Origin: Flavobacteriales bacterium
GTDB lineage: Bacteria; Bacteroidota; Bacteroidia; NS11-12g; UBA955
Assembly (NCBI GenBank): GCA_947464515.1
Contig: CANHXF010000023.1
Coordinates: forward strand, 1-12,860
DNA length: 12,860 bases
Direction of reading: 5' to 3'
This document shows, in pieces, positions 1-7,537 of this stretch; the stretch's first letter is position 1; each line of letters opens with the position of its first letter. The translations under genes were made by a program, and so were the position numbers. The notes below the pieces were generated by a model. That model had not been told where the DNA came from. It made no database searches and saw only the letters and a list, made by a program, of their open reading frames with translations.

Positions 1-310
1 CAAAAGTAACACCATCGTATTGGTGAAAAACAATCAGCTTTTGGCTAGCGGAACCGGTCAAACTTCTCGCGTGGATGCGCTGCAACAGGCCATCGAAAAA
101 GCCAACCGTTTCGGATTTGATTTGGATGGTGCAGTGATGGCAAGTGATGCATTTTTCCCTTTCCCAGATTGCGTGGAAATTGCAGATAAATCAGGCATCA
201 AGGCGGTAGTTCAGCCCGGCGGAAGCGTGAAAGACCAACTATCTGTCGACTATTGCAATCAAAACAACATTGCCATGGTCATTACAGGGGTAAGACATTT
301 CAAACACTAG
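1..310 (+). CDS. purH: PurH C-terminal fragment (AICAR transformylase / IMP cyclohydrolase), 5' end outside window
   Basis: The reading frame is open from base 2 and ends at TAG 308-310, so this is the last ~102 codons of a gene that begins upstream of the window. The stretch KSNTIVLVKNN, then GTGQTSRVDA, then DGAVMASDAFFPFPD, and the ending VVQPGGS...DQLSVDYCNQNNIAMVITGVRHFKH are the conserved closing blocks of the AICAR formyltransferase domain. PurH is bifunctional: it transfers a formyl group from 10-formyl-THF to AICAR and then cyclises FAICAR to IMP in the cytoplasm, completing de novo purine synthesis. A TTG at 20 could be misread as a start, but the frame continues upstream with family sequence, so the gene is simply cut by the window edge. 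pyrD follows after 64 bp, and the two may be co-transcribed. No terminator hairpin is visible in the gap. Confidence 0.95.
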   Translation, partial: KSNTIVLVKNNQLLASGTGQTSRVDALQQAIEKANRFGFDLDGAVMASDAFFPFPDCVEIADKSGIKAVVQPGGSVKDQLSVDYCNQNNIAMVITGVRHFKH

Positions 311-374
311 GCAACCAAACCCGAACAAATAGCATCTATCATTTTCCATCTTAGGACCGGATTTTTACATCCCC

Positions 375-1382
375 ATGTATAATTTACTCAAATCGCTTCT
401 TTTTCTGCTTTCGCCTGAAATGGCGCACGAATTCGCACTAAAAAGCTTGAGTATTTTGCTACGCTTACCCATAATTGGAAGTTGGATCAGAAAAAGTTTC
501 CAACCCATTAACGCCCAGCCCATTGTAGTAAAAGGCGTTACCTTCCCCAATACCATTGGTTTGGCGGCAGGATTCGATAAAAATGCCAAATGGTTGCCCC
601 TTCTCAAAGATTTGGGCTTTGGACACGTAGAAATCGGAACTGTAACCCCACTGCCTCAACCTGGAAACCCCGCACCCCGCCTATTTCGCTTACCGCAAGA
701 CAATGCGCTGATCAATAGAATGGGCTTCAACAACGATGGCATAGACGCCGTAGTGGAGCGCCTAAAAAAACGTCCAGCCGGATTGGTAGTTGGCGGAAAC
801 ATCGGCAAAAACAAAATCACACCCAACGAAGAAGCGATAAACGACTATACCATTGCTTTTGATGCGATCTACGACCACGTAGATTATCTGGTGGTCAATA
901 TTTCCTCACCCAACACCCCTGGTCTGAGAGATTTACAGGAAGATACTTTCATTACCAGCCTTTTCGAAAAACTCCAATCCATTCGCACAACAAAACGCAT
1001 TTGGAAGCCGATCTTTTTGAAGATTGCCCCCGATTTCAAACAAACGCAAATCCATTCTCTCATCGAAACAATCAAAAAGGCAAACGTGGATGGTGTGATC
1101 GCAACCAATACCACCATTGATCGATCCAACTTGCGGACATCGAACAAGTCCGTCGAGAATATGGGTGCCGGAGGACTTAGCGGAAAACCTCTCTTCGAAG
1201 CAAGCAATACCGTTCTTGGATTCCTTGCGATGGAACTGGGCGATATCCCCCTGATTGGTGTGGGTGGCGTATTTACGAAAGAAGACTACGAGCAAAAAAT
1301 CTCCATGGGTGCTAGTTTGGTTCAAGTATATACCGGCTTCATCTACGTGGGCCCTAGAATCGTCAGAAAAATCCTATCTTAG
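375..1382 (+). CDS. pyrD: Dihydroorotate dehydrogenase (quinone), class 2
   Basis: This 335-aa protein has the usual length of class 2 dihydroorotate dehydrogenases, membrane-associated FMN enzymes that oxidise dihydroorotate to orotate and pass electrons to quinone in pyrimidine synthesis. The N-terminus (MYNLLKSLLFLLSPEMAHEFA) is the amphipathic quinone-tunnel helix pair typical of class 2. Visible motifs in order are GLAAGFDKNA (~62-71), GFGHVEIGTVTP (~81-92), NRMGFNNDG (~114-122), VNISSPNTPGLRDLQ (~174-188), ATNTTIDR, GGLSGKPL and GVGGV near the C-terminus, ending YTGFIYVGP. By alignment to the E. coli enzyme, the second Ser of NISSPN (residue 178) is the class 2 catalytic base; class 1 enzymes have Cys there. 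The ATG at 375 fits the family N-terminus although no clear Shine-Dalgarno precedes it, which is normal in Bacteroidota. It lies between purH (64 bp) and the nuclease gene (36 bp to the preferred ATG). Confidence 0.96.
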   Translation: MYNLLKSLLFLLSPEMAHEFALKSLSILLRLPIIGSWIRKSFQPINAQPIVVKGVTFPNTIGLAAGFDKNAKWLPLLKDLGFGHVEIGTVTPLPQPGNPAPRLFRLPQDNALINRMGFNNDGIDAVVERLKKRPAGLVVGGNIGKNKITPNEEAINDYTIAFDAIYDHVDYLVVNISSPNTPGLRDLQEDTFITSLFEKLQSIRTTKRIWKPIFLKIAPDFKQTQIHSLIETIKKANVDGVIATNTTIDRSNLRTSNKSVENMGAGGLSGKPLFEASNTVLGFLAMELGDIPLIGVGGVFTKEDYEQKISMGASLVQVYTGFIYVGPRIVRKILS

Positions 1383-1418
1383 CGATTCCACTTGCATTGC
1401 AAGTTGATATCTAAGCAA

Positions 1419-2237
1419 ATGCGACCACCAAAGAAATCATCGAGAAAAGCCCCGACCCTCCTAATTACTGTCGGCATTTTAATTACTTCGGGTTTCTTCT
1501 TGATTTCTGCGCAATCAAGCAACGTTCAATCAAATAACCCATCGATACAATCATCTTGGGCGATGCCAGCCATCCTACCCACAGAAACCGTCACCCAGCA
1601 CAGCGCCTACAGCCTAGTTTACAACCACAAACACATGCAAGCCAAATGGGTAGCCTACAACTTAACCTACGGGAACACGGTTGGCGGCGCCGAACGCAGT
1701 AGCAAATTCTCCATCGACCCATCCATTTCTCCCCGAACCGCCGTCACTTCCGATTATTCCAAAACTGGCTACGATCGCGGCCATTTGGCACCCGCCGGCG
1801 ATATGAAATTCTCCGCACAAGCCATGTCAGAGTCTTTTTACATGAGCAACGTTTCACCCCAACTACCCGGCTTTAATCGTGGTATTTGGAAAAAACTCGA
1901 AGAACAGTTTAGATCTTGGGCACCGAGCTCCCACCCCGTTTTTGTGGTAACCGGGCCCGTTTTAACCGACCCCATCGGTTCTCCGTATATTGGACAAACC
2001 TGCCGTATTTCTGTCCCCCAGAGATTTTACAAAATCATGCTCGATACTGCGAGCCCCATGCGAGCCATCGCGTTTGTGCTGCCCAACAATTCATCAACGC
2101 AACCCCTGAGTTCTTTTGCCATGAGCATCGACGAGGCCGAAAGAATTACCGGAATTGACTTCTTCCCAAAACTCAACGATCTGCAAGAAGCCAAAATCGA
2201 GAAAACACTGCTCTTACAACAGTGGCGGTTTAATTGA
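1419..2237 (+). CDS. Secreted DNA/RNA non-specific endonuclease (NUC/EndA family)
   Basis: A 272-aa protein counted from the ATG at 1419. A TTG at 1392 would add nine residues but gives an atypical, Cys-containing leader, so ATG is preferred. The N-terminus is Lys/Arg-rich and followed by a hydrophobic stretch (TLLITVGILITSGFFLISAQ), a signal peptide or anchor, implying export. The catalytic signature DRGHLAPAGDM lies at ~119-129, with His ~122 as the general base. It is followed by NVSPQ...FNRGIWKKLE, whose Gln and Asn match the metal-binding part of the family. These enzymes cleave single- and double-stranded DNA and RNA with a bound Mg2+. Upstream WVAYNLTYGN corresponds to the family's usual W.ay.l strand. 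It sits 36 bp after pyrD and its stop is five bases from the convergent sulfatase stop. A role in nucleic acid scavenging is inferred from the export signal and neighbours. Confidence 0.9.
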   Translation: MRPPKKSSRKAPTLLITVGILITSGFFLISAQSSNVQSNNPSIQSSWAMPAILPTETVTQHSAYSLVYNHKHMQAKWVAYNLTYGNTVGGAERSSKFSIDPSISPRTAVTSDYSKTGYDRGHLAPAGDMKFSAQAMSESFYMSNVSPQLPGFNRGIWKKLEEQFRSWAPSSHPVFVVTGPVLTDPIGSPYIGQTCRISVPQRFYKIMLDTASPMRAIAFVLPNNSSTQPLSSFAMSIDEAERITGIDFFPKLNDLQEAKIEKTLLLQQWRFN

Positions 2238-2242
2238 TCCTA

Positions 2243-3847
2243 TTATTTCATCAACTTGAACTTCTGAACCTCTCCCGTGACGGTATCCCGAGCAACCAAT
2301 AAATAAAATCCCGTTGCTATCGCTGAAAAATCTTGCTCCGATAGATTCTCGCCTTCGTATATCAAATCACCCAACGCATTGCTCAAGCGATAATGTCTGG
2401 GGATATTAGGCAACACCGACAATCCCTTTTCAAATGGATTGGGCTGCACCTGCCAACGACCCAAAGGCAAGATAGGTTCTTTCACCCCTGCACCGGTCAA
2501 GTCGCAGAATCGATTGATGCCAACCAACTTCGACATCTCATCGCACAAATAAGCGTAATGCTGCTTATCAGTAGCGCTCAACGTCCCCGGCAACAAATCC
2601 TTCGCCTCTTGAGGATCCAAGGTAAGGTTATAGAACTTCTGCGTTCCGTTATCAAAATCCAACAATTTGTAATCCGAATCCCGCATCGCCTTGCCATCGC
2701 CAGTTGCGGGTGTGTTTTTAAAAACCTCCGTAAATGTCCAATCCCTGACCTTATTGCTCTGATTTTTGATGATGGGCATCAAACTTTTTGAATCCACCGG
2801 CTTGGAAGCAGAAATCTGCGACGACCAATTACTGACCTTCATCAATTCCAAAATCGTGGCAAACAAATCCTGTGTATTCACGATGGCCGTTGTTGAACGA
2901 TTGGGTGCCACCACCGTAGGTCCGGAGATAATCATAGGCACCGAAACGCCGTCGTTGTAAACGCTGCCTTTGGCCGACCCGCTTTGAGCCACTGCCGGAT
3001 CATCGCCATTGTCGCCAATGAAAATAATATCCGTATTGTCCCACAAATTATACTTCTGCAATGTATCAAACAACCGACCCAACTCATGATCCATGGCTTC
3101 TACCATTGCCTTGAAATACAACAATTTGTTGGCAGAAATATCCGCCGCAGTTCCCGTAAGCGAGGTGTAACTATGCAATCCCGCCGGAGGCAAATGGTAA
3201 GGCGTATGCGGGGCATTGAAGGCCAACCACAGAAAAAACGGCTTGTCTTTTTGCGTTTTTATCCATGCCGCGGCTTCATTCACTTGTTCTGTGGTTGCAT
3301 AATTGGTACTCGTGGCTCCCACCCCATTGATGACGTGCATATAACTCGAATAATTGGGAAGCGTCCCCACAAAATTCCCGGCGAACAAATCGTAACCCAT
3401 GGCATTAGGGAATTTCCAATTTGTTTTGGGGCTAGCCGCCTGTAAATGCCATTTTCCAATGTTCGCGGTGCCGATATTTGCATTGCTGCGCTTCAATATA
3501 CGAGGAATCGTTAACTCACCCGTGTCCAACTCCGCTTCTCCCAAACCGCCGATGGCATCCCCTACGCCAGTCCTGAAACTATAACGTCCGGTAATAATTC
3601 CTGACCTAGTGGGGGAACACAACGGGTTCGACCAAAGATTTTCGAAATGTACGCCACGCGCCAAAAGTCTGCGAACATTCGGCATTTTCACCGTATCCAA
3701 ATGATAGGCGCTAAAGCCGCAAAAATCACTACCCAAATCATCGGCAATCACCAAAATTACGTTACGCGCCGATTGTGCTTGGGTTTGTTGGACGCTCACA
3801 ATCTGACAAATTGCGATAACGGCCCAGAGTCCTAATTTCTTGTACAT
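2243..3847 (-). CDS. Secreted type I sulfatase with T9SS C-terminal sorting domain
   Basis: A 534-aa protein from ATG 3847. The frame stays open to 3976, but that extension lacks a signal peptide and runs into the upstream gene, whereas the 3847 start gives a good one (MYKKLGLWAVIAICQIVSV...QAQ). Sulfatase motifs from the N-terminus: NVILVIADDLGSD (metal-binding Asp pair ~36-37); NPLCSPTRSGIITGRY, the C-x-P-x-R motif whose Cys (~77) is converted to formylglycine; GKWHLQ; FNAPHTPYHLPP; IIFIGDNGDD (metal ligands); and KGSVYNDGVSVPMIISGP. The last ~75 residues (QVQPNPF...GDLIYEGENLS...ATGFYLLVARD...KFKLMK) form a type A T9SS sorting domain, so the enzyme is probably exported across the outer membrane and anchored or released. 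It hydrolyses sulfate esters; the substrate (sulfated glycan or aryl sulfate) cannot be read from sequence. It needs a formylglycine-generating or anSME enzyme, not seen here. It is the last gene of a minus-strand trio, 97 bp after the thioredoxin-like gene. Confidence 0.93.
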   Translation of the reverse strand: MYKKLGLWAVIAICQIVSVQQTQAQSARNVILVIADDLGSDFCGFSAYHLDTVKMPNVRRLLARGVHFENLWSNPLCSPTRSGIITGRYSFRTGVGDAIGGLGEAELDTGELTIPRILKRSNANIGTANIGKWHLQAASPKTNWKFPNAMGYDLFAGNFVGTLPNYSSYMHVINGVGATSTNYATTEQVNEAAAWIKTQKDKPFFLWLAFNAPHTPYHLPPAGLHSYTSLTGTAADISANKLLYFKAMVEAMDHELGRLFDTLQKYNLWDNTDIIFIGDNGDDPAVAQSGSAKGSVYNDGVSVPMIISGPTVVAPNRSTTAIVNTQDLFATILELMKVSNWSSQISASKPVDSKSLMPIIKNQSNKVRDWTFTEVFKNTPATGDGKAMRDSDYKLLDFDNGTQKFYNLTLDPQEAKDLLPGTLSATDKQHYAYLCDEMSKLVGINRFCDLTGAGVKEPILPLGRWQVQPNPFEKGLSVLPNIPRHYRLSNALGDLIYEGENLSEQDFSAIATGFYLLVARDTVTGEVQKFKLMK

Positions 3848-3944
3848 TTCTTTAAACTCTTTTTGACGACGATTACTGGAATTACCTCGGAATACAGGAG
3901 AACTCAAAACATATACATCTAAGACGACAAATTTCGCGCATCGT

Positions 3945-4577
3945 TTAATTCTTTCGAATATGAATGAAACAGCCAATGCTAGAGGTATGAGCGACTTTTA
4001 CTTTTTTGTGCTTTAACACAGCCCTCACAGCGTCTTCCACGTACTTGTGTTTCACCGCCGATGGATCCGCACCATTATCGTCGATGCTGCCAGAATAAAC
4101 AATTTTCCACCCCTCTTCCGAGCGCGAAAGTACAAATGCATGCGGTGTTTTTTGCGCCCCAAAATCTTGAACCACCGTTTGCTCTGCATCAAATAGATAA
4201 GGAAAAATAAACCCTTGTTGCTGCGATATTTTCTGCATCTCTGCAAACCCATCCTCCTCAAACAACACAGTATCGGTGCTACTGATTGCTAACAACGGAA
4301 TCCCTTGGGCTGCATATTTTCGATACAATTCGTTCATTCGCTCTGGGTACAATTTGGCAAATGGACAGTGATTGCAGGTAAAAACGACAATCATTCCCTT
4401 GGCTTCAGGATAGGTTGACATACCCACGAATTCGCCCGAAACGCACTTTAATAGAAACGGCTGAACGATGGCGTTCTGCTTAATGGTTGATGAATCCGCG
4501 ACAGAATTGGCCTGAGACAAACCCAGCACCCAAAAATTTAAGGCAATAACAACACCAATTATACGCCGATACCCCAT
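3945..4577 (-). CDS. Thioredoxin-like (AhpC/TSA redoxin) exported protein with CNHC motif
   Basis: A 210-aa protein from ATG 4577 (MGYRRIIGVVIALNFWVLGLSQA is a signal peptide). An in-frame start at 4619 would add 14 charged residues ahead of it and is less likely. The core VVFTCNHCPFAKLYPERMNELYRKY is the CxxC (Cys ~68 and ~71) of a thioredoxin-fold family usually annotated 'thioredoxin family protein' or 'redoxin'. It is followed by GIPLLAISSTD, the cis-Pro segment KTPHAFVL, YSGSIDDN, and a late SIGCFI with a conserved third Cys (~201). Family members are thought to be periplasmic or envelope thiol oxidoreductases, but substrates are mostly unknown. Its start lies inside the end of the preceding hypothetical gene (19-bp overlap, different frame), suggesting translational coupling, and the sulfatase gene follows. 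A link to folding of that sulfatase or other exported proteins is only inference. Confidence 0.88.
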   Translation of the reverse strand: MGYRRIIGVVIALNFWVLGLSQANSVADSSTIKQNAIVQPFLLKCVSGEFVGMSTYPEAKGMIVVFTCNHCPFAKLYPERMNELYRKYAAQGIPLLAISSTDTVLFEEDGFAEMQKISQQQGFIFPYLFDAEQTVVQDFGAQKTPHAFVLSRSEEGWKIVYSGSIDDNGADPSAVKHKYVEDAVRAVLKHKKVKVAHTSSIGCFIHIRKN

Positions 4578-5179
4578 GTGACTTCGTTTACCCAATACCC
4601 TTTCCCATCGATCCACCAAAGTTGAAACGACAAAACATACTTTAACTTTTTATATTTCACCGTATAATCATATTTGGTGATCCCGTCGCCCGCCACACTC
4701 AACGTAACCTTTGGCCGCGGCACCACTTCCGCCATTTTAAAATTCACCTTACTCCGCTTCATCATTAATTGTGTTTTCAACAGCGATTTCTTAAAATGAA
4801 ACTGATACGTGAGCCAATTCCCCTCAACCACCTTGAGGAATGTTGCGGTATCGTGGGATCTCCATTGATCGATAAAAATCTGTTTGGGCAAATACCCATT
4901 CCCCATCGAAGGTCGTTTCATGAGCAACCAAAAAATCAAAGTATCCAGCGCCTGCTCTTTTGTGTCGAAAGCGAAAACCAACGCATTGGAATCACGCTTG
5001 GTATTAAACAAATCCCCCACCGCATTGGAAACTTCCGTACCCATTTTTTTCAAAATCGAGGTATCTTGGTTGATGCGATGCGATGCGACAGCACTGTCCG
5101 TTTGGGCATAATTCGGAAGAATCGTCACAATTGTGATGAGAATTAGTATTCCGAGACGACCTTTGAAAAACGATTTCAT
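4559..5179 (-). CDS. Secreted protein of unknown function, 206 aa
   Basis: I do not recognise the family. The N-terminus MKSFFKGRLGILILITIVTILPNYAQ is a clear signal peptide with a likely cleavage after YA at ~25, so the protein is exported. The mature part is mixed, with Lys-rich and aromatic strands (NWLTYQFHFKKSLLKTQL, KYDYTVKYKKLKYVLSFQLWWIDGKGYWVNEVTWGIGV) resembling a small alternating beta-sheet or barrel-like fold. There are no cysteines in the mature part and no catalytic motif that I can identify. It heads a minus-strand set, and its 3' end overlaps the start of the thioredoxin-like gene by 19 bp, so the two are probably co-expressed. Only 35 bp separate its start from the divergent YyaL-type gene. 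The reading frame, signal peptide and coupling make it a convincing gene; its role is unknown. Confidence 0.8.
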   Translation of the reverse strand: MKSFFKGRLGILILITIVTILPNYAQTDSAVASHRINQDTSILKKMGTEVSNAVGDLFNTKRDSNALVFAFDTKEQALDTLIFWLLMKRPSMGNGYLPKQIFIDQWRSHDTATFLKVVEGNWLTYQFHFKKSLLKTQLMMKRSKVNFKMAEVVPRPKVTLSVAGDGITKYDYTVKYKKLKYVLSFQLWWIDGKGYWVNEVTWGIGV

Positions 5180-5189
5180 CGTATAGTAA

Positions 5190-5197
5190 CAAAGTTA
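5190..5197 (-). promoter_or_regulatory. Candidate Bacteroidota -7 box (TAACTTTG) in 35-bp divergent gap
   Basis: Read on the minus strand, this octamer matches the Bacteroidota -7 consensus TAnnTTTG. It lies 10 bases upstream of the ATG at 5179, so the leader would be only a few bases. A TTG at the consensus -33 spacing is not evident: the nearest candidates are too close or too far. The octamer match could be chance. Confidence 0.25.
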
Positions 5198-5203
5198 AGG
5201 AAG
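5197..5203 (+). promoter_or_regulatory. Shine-Dalgarno-like AAGGAAG ahead of the YyaL-type gene
   Basis: The heptamer AAGGAAG lies 11 bases before the ATG at 5215, slightly longer than ideal spacing. It supports that start, as does the downstream family N-terminus (NALIHASSPYLLQHAYNPV). It is one of the few SD-like sites in the window. Confidence 0.45.
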
Positions 5204-5214
5204 CCCAAGCAAAA

Positions 5215-7317
5215 ATGACCCAATCGCCGCCATCAAACCACAATTCATTACAAAACGAACCCAACGCACTCATTCACGCCAGCAGCCCTTACCTGCTTCA
5301 GCACGCCTACAATCCGGTGGCTTGGGAGGAATGGAGCAACCTCACCTGGCAGCGGGCCAAGGCCGAAAATAAATTGGTTTTGGTGAGCATTGGATACAGC
5401 ACCTGCCATTGGTGTCACGTGATGGAGCACGAGAGTTTTGAGGACTTCGAAACCGCCGAAATCATGAATCATCATTTGATTAGTATCAAGGTGGATCGGG
5501 AGGAAAGGCCGGACATCGACATGGTTTATATGGATGCATGTCAGCTCATGACAGGCAGAGGTGGTTGGCCCTTGAACGCCATTTGTCTTCCCAACGGGCA
5601 GCCGATTTATGCGGGAACCTACTTCCCAAAACAGCAGTGGCAGCAGATCATCGAGCAATTGGCGAAGGTGTATCGGGAGGAGCCGGACAAGGCCCATGAT
5701 TACGCGGGTAAGATTCAGCAGAAGTTGGATGCGCTGAACCGCTGGGATTCGGAGAGTTCGGACCCTTTGCATCGCGCCCAACTGCTGGAACAATTCACAA
5801 CCCTTGCCGAGAACTTGGACTGGGTGGATGGCGGACCCAATCGCGCGCCCAAATTCCCATTGCCCGGTCAGTACGAATACATCTTGGATTACCACCTGCT
5901 CACCGGCGATGAAAGTGCCAAGGATTTCCTGCATTTGAGCCTAATAAAAATGAGCAATGGCGGCATTTACGATACGATTCGTGGCGGTTTTTGTCGATAT
6001 AGCACAGACGCCCAATGGTTTGCACCGCATTTTGAGAAGATGCTGTACGACAATGCGCAGTTGATTTCCTTGTATGCCAGGGCCTTTGCATGGAGTGATG
6101 CGCCGTTGTACAAACAAATTGCAGAGGAGTGTATTCATTTTTGCGAGGAGGAACTTGGGTTGAAGGATGGTCAAGCATTGAAGGCTGGCCCCGAGCGGAG
6201 CGAGGGGCCAAATCATACCCACGCCGGTTACGGAAGCGCCCTGGATGCCGATTCAGAAGGCATGGAAGGCAAGTTTTACGTCTTTACCCGTGAAGAACTC
6301 CTCACCATCCTCAGCGAGGAGGAATTCGCCCTGGCCGAAATCCAATTCAACATCCAAAAAGATGGCAACTGGGAACATGGCTATAACATCCTGCATCAAC
6401 CCCTAGCGCCGTTGCAAGTGCTAGAAAAATCCGGACTCACCGCCGCCGAGTATCATCCACGACTGCTCAGCATCAAACAAAAAATCAAACGATACCAAGA
6501 CAGCCGGATTCGTCCGAGCTTCGACGATAAAGCGATCTGCAGTTGGAATGCCCTATACCTCAAAGCCTTGGCCGATGCCTCACTTTTCCTGCAAAACACA
6601 AACTACAGCGAGAAAGCAACAGCCCTGGCCGATTGGATGTGGCTTACATTCTGGCAGAACAATGAACTGCTGCGCATCCATCGAAATGGCATCACCAAAA
6701 TCTCCGGCTTCCTAGAGGATTACGCCTGTTTCTGCGAAGGATTGCTGTCCGCCTACACCATCACAAAAAACGAAGACTACCTGGCAAAAGCGGAAATCCT
6801 AATCCAGAAATCCATCGAGCTATTTTACAATCCCCAAACCCAGCAATTGGCCTTTACACCCGACAACGGCGAGGCGCTGATTGTGAGAAAAAGCGATTTA
6901 AACGACGATGTGATTGCTTCACCCAATTCCGTGCTGGCCCACTGCCTGTTTCAAGTGGGGACAATGACATCGAATCTGGAATATATTGAACTGTCGAAAA
7001 CCCTGCTAAATCAGGTCACCAAGTCAATGATTCAAAACCCCGGCTGGTATTTCAATTGGTCGAAACTCGCGCAAGCCATCACCCTCGGCGGCTGCCACAT
7101 CAAATTGGAAAACAACGCCAACAACCCAAAGGGAGAATGGACATCGGCCGAAACGCTAGAAATTGCAAAGCACTTGCCCAGTTGGACAACCATCGAATTC
7201 AAAAATGGGGCGCAGAAAAAGCAAATCGAGGTATGCGCAAATCAGACCTGCTTTGCACCGGTGGAGCAAATTCAGCAAGCCCTAGAAATCGCACTGGACA
7301 ATTGTAGTTTGCAGTAA
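5215..7317 (+). CDS. YyaL / SSP411 (SPATA20)-type thioredoxin-domain protein, 700 aa
   Basis: The protein has the two-part architecture of the YyaL family: an N-terminal DUF255 thioredoxin-like domain (~residues 15-175), then an (alpha/alpha)6-barrel resembling GlcNAc 2-epimerase or six-hairpin glycosidases. Diagnostic blocks are NALIHASSPYLLQHAYNPVAW (~18-37), YSTCHWCHVMEHESFED (CxxC at 64 and 67), VDREERPDID (~93-102), MTGRGGWPLN, RYSTDAQWFAPHFEKMLYDNAQL (~260-283) and SALDADSEGMEGKFYVFT (~341-358). There is no signal peptide, so it is cytoplasmic. Biochemical function is unsettled in the family; redox or sugar-related roles have been suggested. Family length is ~670-700 aa. One anomaly: between EEELGLKDG (~310-318) and HAGYGSALDADSEG (~336) there is an extra ~17 residues containing GPERSEGP, encoded by a GC-rich palindrome (6186-6210). 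The frame stays open through it, so the gene is probably functional. Confidence 0.93.
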   Translation: MTQSPPSNHNSLQNEPNALIHASSPYLLQHAYNPVAWEEWSNLTWQRAKAENKLVLVSIGYSTCHWCHVMEHESFEDFETAEIMNHHLISIKVDREERPDIDMVYMDACQLMTGRGGWPLNAICLPNGQPIYAGTYFPKQQWQQIIEQLAKVYREEPDKAHDYAGKIQQKLDALNRWDSESSDPLHRAQLLEQFTTLAENLDWVDGGPNRAPKFPLPGQYEYILDYHLLTGDESAKDFLHLSLIKMSNGGIYDTIRGGFCRYSTDAQWFAPHFEKMLYDNAQLISLYARAFAWSDAPLYKQIAEECIHFCEEELGLKDGQALKAGPERSEGPNHTHAGYGSALDADSEGMEGKFYVFTREELLTILSEEEFALAEIQFNIQKDGNWEHGYNILHQPLAPLQVLEKSGLTAAEYHPRLLSIKQKIKRYQDSRIRPSFDDKAICSWNALYLKALADASLFLQNTNYSEKATALADWMWLTFWQNNELLRIHRNGITKISGFLEDYACFCEGLLSAYTITKNEDYLAKAEILIQKSIELFYNPQTQQLAFTPDNGEALIVRKSDLNDDVIASPNSVLAHCLFQVGTMTSNLEYIELSKTLLNQVTKSMIQNPGWYFNWSKLAQAITLGGCHIKLENNANNPKGEWTSAETLEIAKHLPSWTTIEFKNGAQKKQIEVCANQTCFAPVEQIQQALEIALDNCSLQ
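6186..6210 (+). repeat. GC-rich palindromic insert inside the YyaL-type gene, read as GPERSEGP
   Basis: The 7-bp arms TGGCCCC (6186-6192) and GGGGCCA (6204-6210) are perfect complements around an 11-base loop GAGCGGAGCGA that itself contains GAGCG twice. In frame, the arms and loop encode the tail of KAGPERSEGP. Just upstream, TTGAAGGATGG (6160-6170) is nearly repeated as TTGAAGGCTGG (6178-6188), 10 of 11 matching, so the insertion may have come with a short duplication. From memory, similar GPERSEGP-encoding palindromes are dispersed in other bacterial genomes; copy number here cannot be checked from one window. Confidence 0.6.
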
Positions 7318-7416
7318 TAAATTGGTTTATCTGTACCCCCTTTCAAAAACGGCGATATTTCGCAATTTTTTGCCCCCTTCGTAGAGGTAAGTCAATGATG
7401 CTGACTATGGATTTAA

Positions 7417-7440
7417 CCAATGGCAACATTGGCCATTTTT
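7417..7440 (+). terminator. Possible weak terminator hairpin after the YyaL-type gene
   Basis: CCAATG (7417-7422) and CATTGG (7427-7432) pair around a GCAA tetraloop (GNRA type), followed by CCATTTTT. The stem is only six pairs and half A/T, so function is uncertain. Confidence 0.3.
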
Positions 7441-7479
7441 GTGTGTAAATAGCTCCTACCGGGATGTGTCAGTTTGCAG

Positions 7480-7513
7480 CGACAAATAGGGTTTGTCGTC
7501 AGCGTTTTTTTTT
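7480..7513 (+). terminator. Candidate Rho-independent terminator for the YyaL-type gene
   Basis: CGACAAA (7480-7486) pairs perfectly with TTTGTCG (7492-7498) around a TAGGG loop; nine T residues follow at 7505-7513 after a six-base spacer. It lies ~160 bp past the stop at 7317 and before the convergent toxin-like gene. The spacer between stem and T-run is longer than usual, which lowers confidence. The rest of the gap 7318-7526 holds no recognisable gene. Confidence 0.45.
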
Positions 7514-7520
7514 CAACTAA

Positions 7521-7537
7521 ACGAATTTATGAAATTT
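7521..7537 (+). repeat. Left copy of exact 17-bp direct repeat flanking the toxin-antitoxin-like module
   Basis: ACGAATTTATGAAATTT here is identical to 8281-8297, 760 bp away. On the minus strand this copy supplies the last Ser codon and the TAA stop of the zeta-like gene. Confidence 0.6.

Noticed and set aside
1392..1418. TTG start for the nuclease
   Set aside because: The ATG at 1419 gives a compact basic N-region directly before the hydrophobic signal segment, and there is no SD site favouring the TTG.
2206..2224. CACTG...CAGTG hairpin near the convergent stops as a bidirectional terminator
   Set aside because: Only a five-pair stem with a nine-base loop inside the nuclease coding region and no T-run on either side.
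3848..3976. N-terminal extension of the sulfatase to 3976
   Set aside because: It lacks a signal peptide, overlaps the upstream redoxin gene, and the start at 3847 gives a normal exported sulfatase.
5248..6222. Long antisense ORFs opposite the YyaL-type gene
   Set aside because: They mirror the codon bias of a strongly supported sense gene and have no recognisable protein features.
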